64,000 bases of DNA. Origin: Lapidilactobacillus concavus DSM 17758. Lineage in GTDB: Bacteria > Bacillota > Bacilli > Lactobacillales > Lactobacillaceae. A model generated the notes under the pieces. That model did not search any database and was not told the origin of the DNA. It saw only the letters and a program-made list of their open reading frames with translations. The stretch is from the NCBI RefSeq assembly GCF_001435835.1, contig NZ_AZFX01000038.1:37372-101371 (forward strand), read 5' to 3'. The translations under genes were made by a program, and so were the position numbers. How positions within the stretch are numbered: the stretch's first letter is position 1; each line of letters starts with the position of its first letter. This document shows, in pieces, positions 57,198 through 64,000 of the stretch.

Positions 57198-57842
57198 TTA
57201 CTCTGCCATAAATCCATGTTCGAAAATTCTTAGATAACGAGCAAGTGTTTCAATTAGTTCATCCATCTCTTCAACACGATCCATCTTTGGATGCGCCAGC
57301 AAATATTGTTGAATCTTCGTCGCATAACTATCTTCGAGCATCGTCAACATTTCGTAGACATCTTCTTTGCGGACACCCGGTTTTAATTTTAGTCGATCTA
57401 AAACAGGCATTGACAACTGATTGCGCAAATCTAAATTATTCATCAGTCCCTTTTGCATAAATTCGCGGGCTTCTTCAGGCAGTTGCTTGATACGAACATA
57501 GGCATCTAGAAGCACTTTGAACTCCACTTGATAAGTTAGTTGGAGTTTAATTTTGTACTGCGTTGCGTTAACGACCATCGCCACTAAATCTTCTGAGTCT
57601 TGCCAGACATGGAGATCTGCCACCGCCATCACACGCGCCGCAGCTTCTTTTAGCACAACGAAATAAAGGTGTGCCTTACTCTGGTAATATTTAAACACCA
57701 GACCTTTCGACACGGCCGCTTTCTCCGCGATGTCTTCAATTCGTGTTTGATGATAACCATGAGCCGCGAATTCTGCCATTGATTCATCAATAATACGTTT
57801 TTCTTTTTCGGGGTCTCGTGCCAATCTTCCGACTTTTTTCAT
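57198..57842 (-). CDS. TetR-family regulator of the ABC exporter operon
   Basis: 214 residues. N-terminal helix-turn-helix (IEDIAEKAAVSKGLVFKYYQSKAHLY, in parts near 35-60) and a divergent all-helical ligand domain. It is the last gene of the ATPase-permease-tetR operon, nine bases after the permease stop, so it probably represses its own operon at the palindrome next to the promoter at 60480-60493. Confidence 0.9.
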   Translation of the reverse strand: MKKVGRLARDPEKEKRIIDESMAEFAAHGYHQTRIEDIAEKAAVSKGLVFKYYQSKAHLYFVVLKEAAARVMAVADLHVWQDSEDLVAMVVNATQYKIKLQLTYQVEFKVLLDAYVRIKQLPEEAREFMQKGLMNNLDLRNQLSMPVLDRLKLKPGVRKEDVYEMLTMLEDSYATKIQQYLLAHPKMDRVEEMDELIETLARYLRIFEHGFMAE

Positions 57843-57851
57843 TTGCTCATC

Positions 57852-59471
57852 CTAATTCATGATTTGATCGCGTTGTCTAAATCTAATGCCTGCAATTAAT
57901 AATAATACAACGGCCACAATCAATAAACCCAGAAAAGTTGCTTGGTCAACTGGCTTCACCGGAATTTTACGCATCCAACCGAAAGGAACAAGTTGAATCA
58001 CCCAATCCTTCAGCTTGAAGATACTTCGGAAATACATCATGACAAACCCAATGCCTGCATAAACAAGTGGTAGGCCTTTTAACCGTGGTTGGAAAGCAAT
58101 GACTACTGCTGAAAGTGCAATCATAACGACGATTGTAACGCTATAACCATCAACTAATCGCAAGAAATATTTAAAGGCAAGTGGATGTTTACTCATCACC
58201 GCTAAATTACCGGCATAGAGACCGCCAACCCCGGCAATAAATGTGACCAAGCCGTTGATCAACGCATAACCTACATAAATACTAAATAAACGTAGCCGAC
58301 TGATTGAACGGGCCAAAAGCGGTTCGAGATAGCCACTCTTAGCGTCACTATCTAGTTTATTAACTAGCATCACACCGCGAATCGATCCAACGACGACAAA
58401 CACCACCGCTAACGTTGCTAAAAATTGCAAGAGCAACGCATCACTGGCTCTACTTTTCATCGCATCGCTAAACATCTTAGACATGAACTGGTTAGATTTC
58501 AGAACATCGGTAATACTGTTAAAAATAGAGCCGTACATCAATCCCATAATAAATGCGCCGAACAACCAAGACCAAAAGCTCTTCCCATCAACTTTAATAA
58601 GTGTTGTCAAAGGACCGCGCAAGAAACGACTCGTTGCTTTCCCGGCTCGCCCGGCAATTAAGCCGGCACCAATATCGCGATGTGCACTTGCCACTAACGA
58701 AATGAATAACACAACTGCCGTGGCCAAAACAAGCAGTACAACTGGCCACCAATTATTTTCATGGTAAACCGATCCATGCTCAAGCCAGCCTAGTGGTGAC
58801 CACCAATTGTTATCAGGATTTTTAACATCGATCACCATTCGAACTAAATAAGTTAATCCTAATAAACTAACCGAGTATGTGAGTGCTGTTCTCGTTTCAC
58901 TAGCAATCTGTGCCATCAAAATACCTACGACACCAAACAAGAGTCCAAACCCCGATAGGAGTGCGGCAGCCAGCCAGTTCCCGTTTGTTTGACTCCCAGC
59001 CATATTTGCAACCTGCAAGCCAGCACCAACAAGGATAAACAATAAGAAATTAAAGACGACCGATTCCAAAAATGCTGCGACCAACGTCGATTGACGTCCA
59101 ACATGCTTCGCACGAATTAATTCTGTGAGACCCTGTTCCTCATCACCATGTGTCAAATTAACGGCTAACAACAAACTTGCCAAGCCATAAAACAGGCCTA
59201 TGAAAACAAGCATCTCGCTTGCAAATAAAATCGCCTCAGTCACTTTTACATGCGCAGGTGTCACACCTAAAACGGCAATCATCGCTGGTGAACGCAATGT
59301 CTCCATCAATGCGTTTACCGAATTCTGACTCGCATAAATCACACTAATTTTTGAAGCATAGCCTACCATTAGGCCAACAAGAACTAACAACCAAATTAAA
59401 ATCTTGTAGCGATCCCGCTTCAAGTTAATCAACAATAAACGGCCAGATTGGGCAAACAAATTATCAAGCAT
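57852..59471 (-). CDS. ABC exporter permease (polyketide-antibiotic exporter family)
   Basis: A 539-residue membrane protein with two repeats of about six membrane segments, like the large TnrB3-type permeases. Substrate unknown; TetR control suggests a toxic compound. AAGGGAG precedes ATG, and the start overlaps the ATPase end by eight bases. Confidence 0.85.
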   Translation of the reverse strand: MLDNLFAQSGRLLLINLKRDRYKILIWLLVLVGLMVGYASKISVIYASQNSVNALMETLRSPAMIAVLGVTPAHVKVTEAILFASEMLVFIGLFYGLASLLLAVNLTHGDEEQGLTELIRAKHVGRQSTLVAAFLESVVFNFLLFILVGAGLQVANMAGSQTNGNWLAAALLSGFGLLFGVVGILMAQIASETRTALTYSVSLLGLTYLVRMVIDVKNPDNNWWSPLGWLEHGSVYHENNWWPVVLLVLATAVVLFISLVASAHRDIGAGLIAGRAGKATSRFLRGPLTTLIKVDGKSFWSWLFGAFIMGLMYGSIFNSITDVLKSNQFMSKMFSDAMKSRASDALLLQFLATLAVVFVVVGSIRGVMLVNKLDSDAKSGYLEPLLARSISRLRLFSIYVGYALINGLVTFIAGVGGLYAGNLAVMSKHPLAFKYFLRLVDGYSVTIVVMIALSAVVIAFQPRLKGLPLVYAGIGFVMMYFRSIFKLKDWVIQLVPFGWMRKIPVKPVDQATFLGLLIVAVVLLLIAGIRFRQRDQIMN

Positions 59472-60393
59472 GCGTCTTCACTCCCTTGTTAGCATCCGTA
59501 TCGCCGTAATAACGCATGAACAAATCTTCTAACGTTGGTGGTGCAATCTGTAAATTAACAATCTCTGCAGACATCAATGTTTGCATCACGGACTGCAAAT
59601 CATCCGTATCGACTGAAAATTCAGCTTGGTTTTGTAAGTCGCCTGCCAAAGTCAATTGATGCACGCTAGACAGCTGTTTCAAGATCAATAACTCTTTTTT
59701 AGCTACTACGCTAACATTTGTACGCGTCAAGTGGCGCATCTCCGTCAAAGAACCAGATTCAATTATTTTCCCCTGACGAATGATGGCAATTGTATCTCCC
59801 ATTTTTTCAACTTCGGAGAGAATGTGACTCGACAGCAGAATTGCCTTGCCCTCATTTTTAAGACGTTCAATTTCTTCTTGAAAGATTACTTCGTTTAAAG
59901 GATCCAGCCCAGACGTTGGTTCATCAAAGATATAAAAATCAACATCCGCAGAAAGTGCTGCAATTAACGCAATTTTCTGACGGTTCCCCTTTGAATAAGA
60001 TTGATTTTTCTTAGTTGGATCCAATTCAAATTTCTTAATCAATTCATCCGTTTTAGCGTTATGGCGCTGGCGATTCATTCTGAGTAAGAGATCAATCGTT
60101 TGACCGCCCGTAAAATTAGGCCATAAGTAAACATCCCCGGGAACATAGGCCAACCGTTGATGAATTTGAACGGCCTTTGACCAAGCATCCTCACCAAAAA
60201 CTTCAACGACGCCTCGATCAGCCTTCAACATGCCCAAAATTGTTCTGATCGTCGTCGATTTCCCCGCACCATTTGGTCCAATAAAACCAACGACCTCACC
60301 TTGATGAACTTGTAAATTAATGTCACTTAAAGCTTGAAACTTCCCGAATTTCTTTTGCAAATGTTTAACATTTAAAATTACTTGATCAGCCAT
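59464..60393 (-). CDS. ABC exporter ATP-binding protein
   Basis: A 309-residue ABC-2-type ATPase: Walker A GPNGAGKST (about 39-47), signature YSKGNRQK, Walker B FYIFDEPTSGLDPL and switch LLSSHIL, with a C-terminal extension typical of drug-exporter ATPases. It drives the adjacent permease. The start follows AAGGAAAG. Confidence 0.92.
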   Translation of the reverse strand: MADQVILNVKHLQKKFGKFQALSDINLQVHQGEVVGFIGPNGAGKSTTIRTILGMLKADRGVVEVFGEDAWSKAVQIHQRLAYVPGDVYLWPNFTGGQTIDLLLRMNRQRHNAKTDELIKKFELDPTKKNQSYSKGNRQKIALIAALSADVDFYIFDEPTSGLDPLNEVIFQEEIERLKNEGKAILLSSHILSEVEKMGDTIAIIRQGKIIESGSLTEMRHLTRTNVSVVAKKELLILKQLSSVHQLTLAGDLQNQAEFSVDTDDLQSVMQTLMSAEIVNLQIAPPTLEDLFMRYYGDTDANKGVKTHA

Positions 60394-60450
60394 ACTAGCC
60401 GCTTTCCTTAATTAACCAGATTTAAAGCCATTAAATTTAATAACAGAGTG

Positions 60451-60479
60451 ATTATAGATGCGTGTGACCTAAAAGTCAA
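60451..60479 (-). promoter_or_regulatory. Promoter of the TetR-controlled ABC operon
   Basis: Minus-strand TTGACT (60474-60479) and TATAAT (60451-60456), 17-base spacer. Confidence 0.75.
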
Positions 60480-60493
60480 TGACTTTAAAGTCA
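60480..60493. promoter_or_regulatory. Likely TetR operator
   Basis: Perfect 14-bp palindrome TGACTTTAAAGTCA touching the -35 box of the ABC operon. A partial copy (TGAC...GTCA) overlaps the promoter itself. Confidence 0.6.
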
Positions 60494-60600
60494 CTTTTCG
60501 TTTTTTTCCCATTTTTCCTGAAAAATAAGTCTCAAGCTTGATTGCAAATTCAATTGAACTTGTTAAACTAGGCTTATTAACTATAGAAAGTGGACATGCC

Positions 60601-61131
60601 ATGATTTTATCGATTATCATTGTTATTTTGCTGATTATTGCGCTTCACCGTGGTTATCAGCGTGGTCTGGTCAAAGAGCTGCTTTATACAATTGGTACCA
60701 TATTCGTCTTCCTACTTGGATTATTCTACGATGCAAAATTAGGCGATGTCTTATTGCGACTCACGAAGCAGGGTGATCCGTCTGACCCTCTCGCCCATTT
60801 TATCGCACAAACAATTGCCTTTTGGTTAATCATGTTTGTCGGCCATCTCACCATTCGTTGGCTTGGCCGTCTATCACACGCCGTCACTTGGCTACCTGTT
60901 ATTAAACAAGCAAACGGTTTGGCTGGTGCAATTCTAGCTGCGCTGATGATGTATTTAGGAATCTTTCTTGCCTTATCAATTCTGAACGTGATTGAACCCA
61001 CTTGGTTTACCTCACAATATATTAGCTCCTCTGTTGCACAATTTATCGTGGATAAAACACCGATTGTCAGCCAACAACTCATCGATTGGCTCTTCCAAAC
61101 CAAAACACAAAGTTTTACAGCACAACTATAA
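60601..61131 (+). CDS. CvpA family membrane protein
   Basis: 176 residues with four hydrophobic segments and the CvpA-typical opening RGYQRGLVKELLY. Family members affect colicin V production in E. coli and envelope or biofilm traits in others; the mechanism is unknown. ATG at 60601 follows AAAGTGG; a start 21 codons earlier is less likely as the preceding residues are polar and lie in the promoter. The HAD gene follows 18 bases later. Confidence 0.85.
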   Translation: MILSIIIVILLIIALHRGYQRGLVKELLYTIGTIFVFLLGLFYDAKLGDVLLRLTKQGDPSDPLAHFIAQTIAFWLIMFVGHLTIRWLGRLSHAVTWLPVIKQANGLAGAILAALMMYLGIFLALSILNVIEPTWFTSQYISSSVAQFIVDKTPIVSQQLIDWLFQTKTQSFTAQL

Positions 61132-61149
61132 ATTTTCTGTGAGGTCATC

Positions 61150-61968
61150 ATGTATAAATTAATCGTCAGTGACTTAGATGAAAGTCTGTTAAATGATCAA
61201 GGTGAAATTTCACCGCAAGACGTTGAAACAATTCAACAATTAACTGCTGCTGGAATTAAGTTCGTGCCTAATAGTGGTCGTGGTTTCACGTCCATGACTG
61301 GTCTACTCAAGCAAATTGGAACTTATGGTCAGCCCAACCAATATGTGATTTCTTACAACGGTGGCGTCATTGTCGACAATGAGCACAACAATGTGTTAGC
61401 GAGTCATTACCTAGATCATCAGATTGCCGATCGACTTTACCAACTGGCGCGGAAACAACCTAATCTAGGTATCCACGTCTACACGCTGAATGATGTTTAC
61501 GTCAGCAACATTGATGAAGAAGAACGTGAATACATCCGTTCACGCAAAGTTATTCCTCGTGAACTTGATGATCCTAATCTGGACCAATTCGTGAATACAC
61601 CGATTGTTAAAGTCATCATGAAAAATCTCGATCAGCAAAGATTAGCTGATTTCCGTCAACTTGCCACCGAACAAATTTCTGCACCAATGACCATTGCCTA
61701 TTCATCTTCTCGTTATGTTGAATTCAATCCGCCCGCAATTGATAAGGGGATTGCCTCACTAGAGTTAGGTAAAAAGCTCGGTATTGCCCCTTCTGAGATC
61801 ATTTCGCTCGGTGACAATAGTAATGACCTCTCCATGATCAATGCTGCAGGAATGGGCGTCTGTGTCCAAAATAGCGTCAATGAAATTAAACAGGCCGCCA
61901 ATTTAGTTCTAGATGCAACGAACAATCAGAGTCCTATCACTGAACTTTATCAACGGCTGTTCAGTTAG
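61150..61968 (+). CDS. Cof-type HAD-superfamily phosphatase
   Basis: A 272-residue haloacid dehalogenase fold hydrolase with a C2-type cap. Motif I is SDLDESLLN (nucleophile Asp in first DxD), motif III Lys in AIDKGIA, motif IV LGDNSNDLSMI. Likely acts on sugar phosphates or flavin/pyridoxal phosphates. TGAGGT lies before ATG. Probably co-transcribed with the CvpA gene, with a long terminator hairpin downstream. Confidence 0.9.
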   Translation: MYKLIVSDLDESLLNDQGEISPQDVETIQQLTAAGIKFVPNSGRGFTSMTGLLKQIGTYGQPNQYVISYNGGVIVDNEHNNVLASHYLDHQIADRLYQLARKQPNLGIHVYTLNDVYVSNIDEEEREYIRSRKVIPRELDDPNLDQFVNTPIVKVIMKNLDQQRLADFRQLATEQISAPMTIAYSSSRYVEFNPPAIDKGIASLELGKKLGIAPSEIISLGDNSNDLSMINAAGMGVCVQNSVNEIKQAANLVLDATNNQSPITELYQRLFS

Positions 61969-62001
61969 AGCCACTGTATTTTCATTGCAATGAAAAATTT
62001 T

Positions 62002-62076
62002 AAATCGCGTCGATATAGACGTCTCAAATTTAGCTAGCGCTTTAATTTTGAGACGTCTATAATCGACGCGATTTTT
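62002..62076 (+). terminator. Very long hairpin terminator before treR
   Basis: Arms 62002-62030 and 62044-62073 form about 28 pairs with two single-base bulges, followed by a T-run at 62072-62077. Much longer than the other terminators here. Confidence 0.8.
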
Positions 62077-62094
62077 TACTTTCTTTTTAAAAAA

Positions 62095-62147
62095 AACTTG
62101 TCTAGTTTTGATTGCCTTGACTATTATGGTGGCGTCCAACTTGTCTA
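62095..62147 (+). promoter_or_regulatory. Direct repeats in the treR promoter region
   Basis: AACTTGTCTA occurs at 62095-62104 and again at 62138-62147. They may be half-operators for the adjacent TreR-like regulator. Confidence 0.4.
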
Positions 62148-62226
62148 TTTTTTTCCAAGGATACGAGACGTTATCATATGTAAGCCTTATCACATTGTGC
62201 TAATATGAATGTTGGGGAGCGTATCG

Positions 62227-62931
62227 ATGAAAAAATATCTAAAAATCTATCGTGATCTACTAAGTGATATTCGATCGAAAAAATATCAAGAGGGGGCCTT
62301 ATTACCTAGCGATACTAAACTAGTTATGCAATACCAAGTATCTCGTGAGACCGTGCGTCGTGCCGTCAAATTACTTTTCGATGAAGGTTATATCCAGACA
62401 ATCCGTGGTAAAGGCAGCATCGTGCTAAATTCCAATCGTGTGACGTTCCCCTTTTCAAGGATTGAAAGTTACAAGGAGCTTGTTGCCAATAACCATCTGC
62501 ATTCAGAAAACGACATTTTGCAGATGACCGATCACGTGGATGTTCCGAAAAATTTATTGTTCGGAGCGCCATCACTTAAATCTCAATTGATCGTGCGTCG
62601 TCGAATAGTCGACCAAGTGCCTACCATCGTCGACTATGATTACATTAATGAGCAGGTTGCAGCCGATATTCCCAAGCAAGCCGCCCTTAATTCTTTATTT
62701 CATTATTTCGAACATGATTTGGGATTGAAGATCAATTACGCCATTAAGCACATCACAGTCGAATCGGCCGATTACGACGATTTGAAATACCTCGGTATCG
62801 AAAAGTACGTGCCGATCTTGGTCGTCCGCAGCGAAACACGCCTCTCAGATAACCGTATTTTATCTTATACAGAATCGCGTCACCGTGCGGATAAATTCAG
62901 TAGCGTTGAATTTGCTCGCCGTCACGAATGA
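62227..62931 (+). CDS. treR: GntR-family trehalose operon repressor TreR
   Basis: 234 residues. N-terminal winged helix (PSDTKLVMQYQVSRETVRRAVKLL in parts) and a UTRA effector domain ending SRHRADKFSSVEFARR, a strong TreR sign. It represses the trehalose PTS genes until trehalose-6-phosphate binds. ATG at 62227 follows GGGGAG; the ATG at 62209 precedes that box and would be an upstream in-frame start. Confidence 0.88.
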   Translation: MKKYLKIYRDLLSDIRSKKYQEGALLPSDTKLVMQYQVSRETVRRAVKLLFDEGYIQTIRGKGSIVLNSNRVTFPFSRIESYKELVANNHLHSENDILQMTDHVDVPKNLLFGAPSLKSQLIVRRRIVDQVPTIVDYDYINEQVAADIPKQAALNSLFHYFEHDLGLKINYAIKHITVESADYDDLKYLGIEKYVPILVVRSETRLSDNRILSYTESRHRADKFSSVEFARRHE

Positions 62932-62948
62932 AGGGAATGATAATTGCT

Positions 62949-63434
62949 ATGTTCCATTTTGGTAAAAAACCAGCTGATGATGATCAGTTGTATGCACCAA
63001 TTACAGGAGAAGTTGTTAAGCTCGAAACAGTTTCTGATCCTGTCTTTGCACAAAAAATGATGGGGGAAGGCTTCGGTGTTAACCCAGATGTTTCTGTTGG
63101 TACCATCGTCTCACCGGTGGCTGGCGAAGTTACTCTGGTCCAAGGACACGCCGTTGGTTTGAAGCGTGCCGATGGTCTAGAAGTTCTAATTCACTTAGGT
63201 ATCGATACAGTCTCACTCAAGGGCGCACCGTTTGAAATGTTAACGAAGGTTGGCAAGGTCGTTAAAGGTGGTGATCCACTCGTTAACGTCGATTGGGCAC
63301 AGATCAAAGCAGCCGGGCTCGACGATGTTGTTCTGGTCTTAATCACCAACACGAACGATGCCCTCGCAAATTTGGATGTCAATTATGGTGCTAATCAAAG
63401 TGGCGCAGTTATTGGTAAAGCCACTGCGAAATAG
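62949..63434 (+). CDS. PTS EIIA component, glucose type
   Basis: A 161-residue Crr-like EIIA. The phospho-acceptor His lies in VLIHLGIDTV and the N-terminal YAPITGEVVKL is typical. It passes phosphate from HPr to the EIIB domain of the next gene. ATG at 62949 follows AAGGGA at a slightly long distance; earlier in-frame starts overlap the treR end. Confidence 0.88.
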   Translation: MFHFGKKPADDDQLYAPITGEVVKLETVSDPVFAQKMMGEGFGVNPDVSVGTIVSPVAGEVTLVQGHAVGLKRADGLEVLIHLGIDTVSLKGAPFEMLTKVGKVVKGGDPLVNVDWAQIKAAGLDDVVLVLITNTNDALANLDVNYGANQSGAVIGKATAK

Positions 63435-63462
63435 TTTCACGAACATTTAGGAGGAAATAACT

Positions 63463-64000
63463 ATGGCGAACAAAGATTACAAAGAGCTCGCAGCTGACAT
63501 CATTAAAGATGTTGGTGGTGCAGACAACGTGGATAAAGTCATTCACTGTATTTCACGTTTACGCTTTTATTTGAAGGACGAGAAGAAAGCTAAGACAGAT
63601 GAGATTTCACAACTTGACGGCGTTGCGGGCGCATTATACAACGCTGGTCTTGGCCAATATCAAGTCGTTATTGGGCCTGCAGTTCCTGACGTTTACGATG
63701 CTGTTGTTGCACAATTAGGTAACAGTGTTGTCGACGAAAAAGCAACTTCAGAAGCAATTGCTGCAACTGAAGCTGCAAATGCTAAGCAAGAACGTCCCAA
63801 AACACTCTGGGGTTGGATCACTCGTGGTTTTCAGCTATTGATTGGAACGATTACTGGATCAATGATTCCAATCATTGGTTTACTTGCCGCATCAGGTATT
63901 TTAAAAGGATTCTTGACCTTATTCACATTTAACTTAAACTGGATCGATGCAAAATCGACCACATATATTATTATCAATGCCATGGGTGATTCAGCATTCT
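63463..64000 (+). CDS. treB: PTS EIIBC component, trehalose type (partial)
   Basis: The first 179 residues of a large permease; the gene runs off the window. EIIB domain with phospho-acceptor Cys29 in VIHCISRLRF, then a linker and the first EIIC helices (GFQLLIGTITGSMIP). With TreR upstream it most likely imports trehalose as trehalose-6-phosphate; a phosphotrehalase gene would be expected beyond the window. AGGAGG precedes ATG. Confidence 0.85.
   Translation, partial: MANKDYKELAADIIKDVGGADNVDKVIHCISRLRFYLKDEKKAKTDEISQLDGVAGALYNAGLGQYQVVIGPAVPDVYDAVVAQLGNSVVDEKATSEAIAATEAANAKQERPKTLWGWITRGFQLLIGTITGSMIPIIGLLAASGILKGFLTLFTFNLNWIDAKSTTYIIINAMGDSAF

Noticed and set aside
60400-60600. Replication origin at the strand switch
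   Set aside because: No dnaA, no cluster of DnaA boxes and no AT-rich unwinding repeats are seen; the promoter and TetR operator account for the sequence.

Overview
The window looks like part of a Lactobacillaceae chromosome (low to moderate GC). The evidence is the gene content and order: rsmG-noc-parA-parB-DUF951-ychF-DUF1129-guaB, a complete walRKHIJ-htrA cluster, PTS and ABC sugar loci with cre-like and LacI-type operators, pyruvate oxidase, a Lys-type MurE and an Lsa-family ABC-F protein. I cannot name the species. I see no rRNA, tRNA, CRISPR array, prophage or intact insertion sequence. The parABS-type genes and walRK suggest the origin side of the chromosome. Most genes from 5.3 to 60.4 kb lie on the minus strand, and the strand bias flips at about 60.5 kb.

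Layout. 0-1 kb has no convincing gene and is packed with palindromes, including two diverged copies of a large structured element whose helices carry compensatory changes. 1-5.2 kb (+): an NAD(P)-binding oxidoreductase, an Lsa-like ABC-F ribosome protection protein behind a structured leader, and a stand-alone acetaldehyde dehydrogenase. 5.3-11.7 kb (-): a fructan/sucrose locus with a LacI-type regulator, an ABC importer lacking its own ATPase, GH32 beta-fructosidase and fructokinase. 11.8-22.4 kb: a broken WecB-like gene, a MutY without iron-sulfur ligands, an ArsB/SLC13-like permease, a MoxR/DUF58/membrane-protein operon, pyruvate oxidase and an MFS protein. 22.6-28.1 kb (-): cellobiose-type PTS genes with an RpiR regulator, a candidate small RNA, and a two-subunit ThrE exporter. 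28.3-35.8 kb (-): htrA and the Wal cell-wall stress system. 36-49 kb: an LCP ligase, PepF, a Zn/Mn ABC importer, MurE, a two-component system coupled to a D,D-carboxypeptidase, UspA and GuaB. 49.3-55 kb (-): DUF1129, YchF, DUF951, ParB, ParA, Noc and RsmG. 55-60.4 kb: a Mef-like efflux protein behind a previously unlisted 28-codon leader ORF and an intrinsic terminator, an 82-residue HTH-like protein, and a TetR-controlled ABC exporter. 60.6-64 kb (+): CvpA, a HAD phosphatase and the start of a trehalose PTS operon (treR, EIIA, EIIBC; cut by the window end).

Themes. Cell-envelope control is dense (WalRK, LCP, MurE, DacA with its own sensor, MoxR/DUF58, HtrA). Three drug-type loci are present, two of them with attenuator-like leaders. 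Sugar loci carry recognisable promoters with LacI or cre operators. Several genes show recent or unusual changes: a one-base deletion in an A-tract at the 5' end of noc, an exact 39-bp tandem duplication in walI, and an in-frame stop in the WecB-like gene. The best candidates for something undescribed are the covarying repeat element (43-868), the leader-ORF/terminator upstream of the efflux gene (56397-56701) and the unassigned small RNA (26626-26806).
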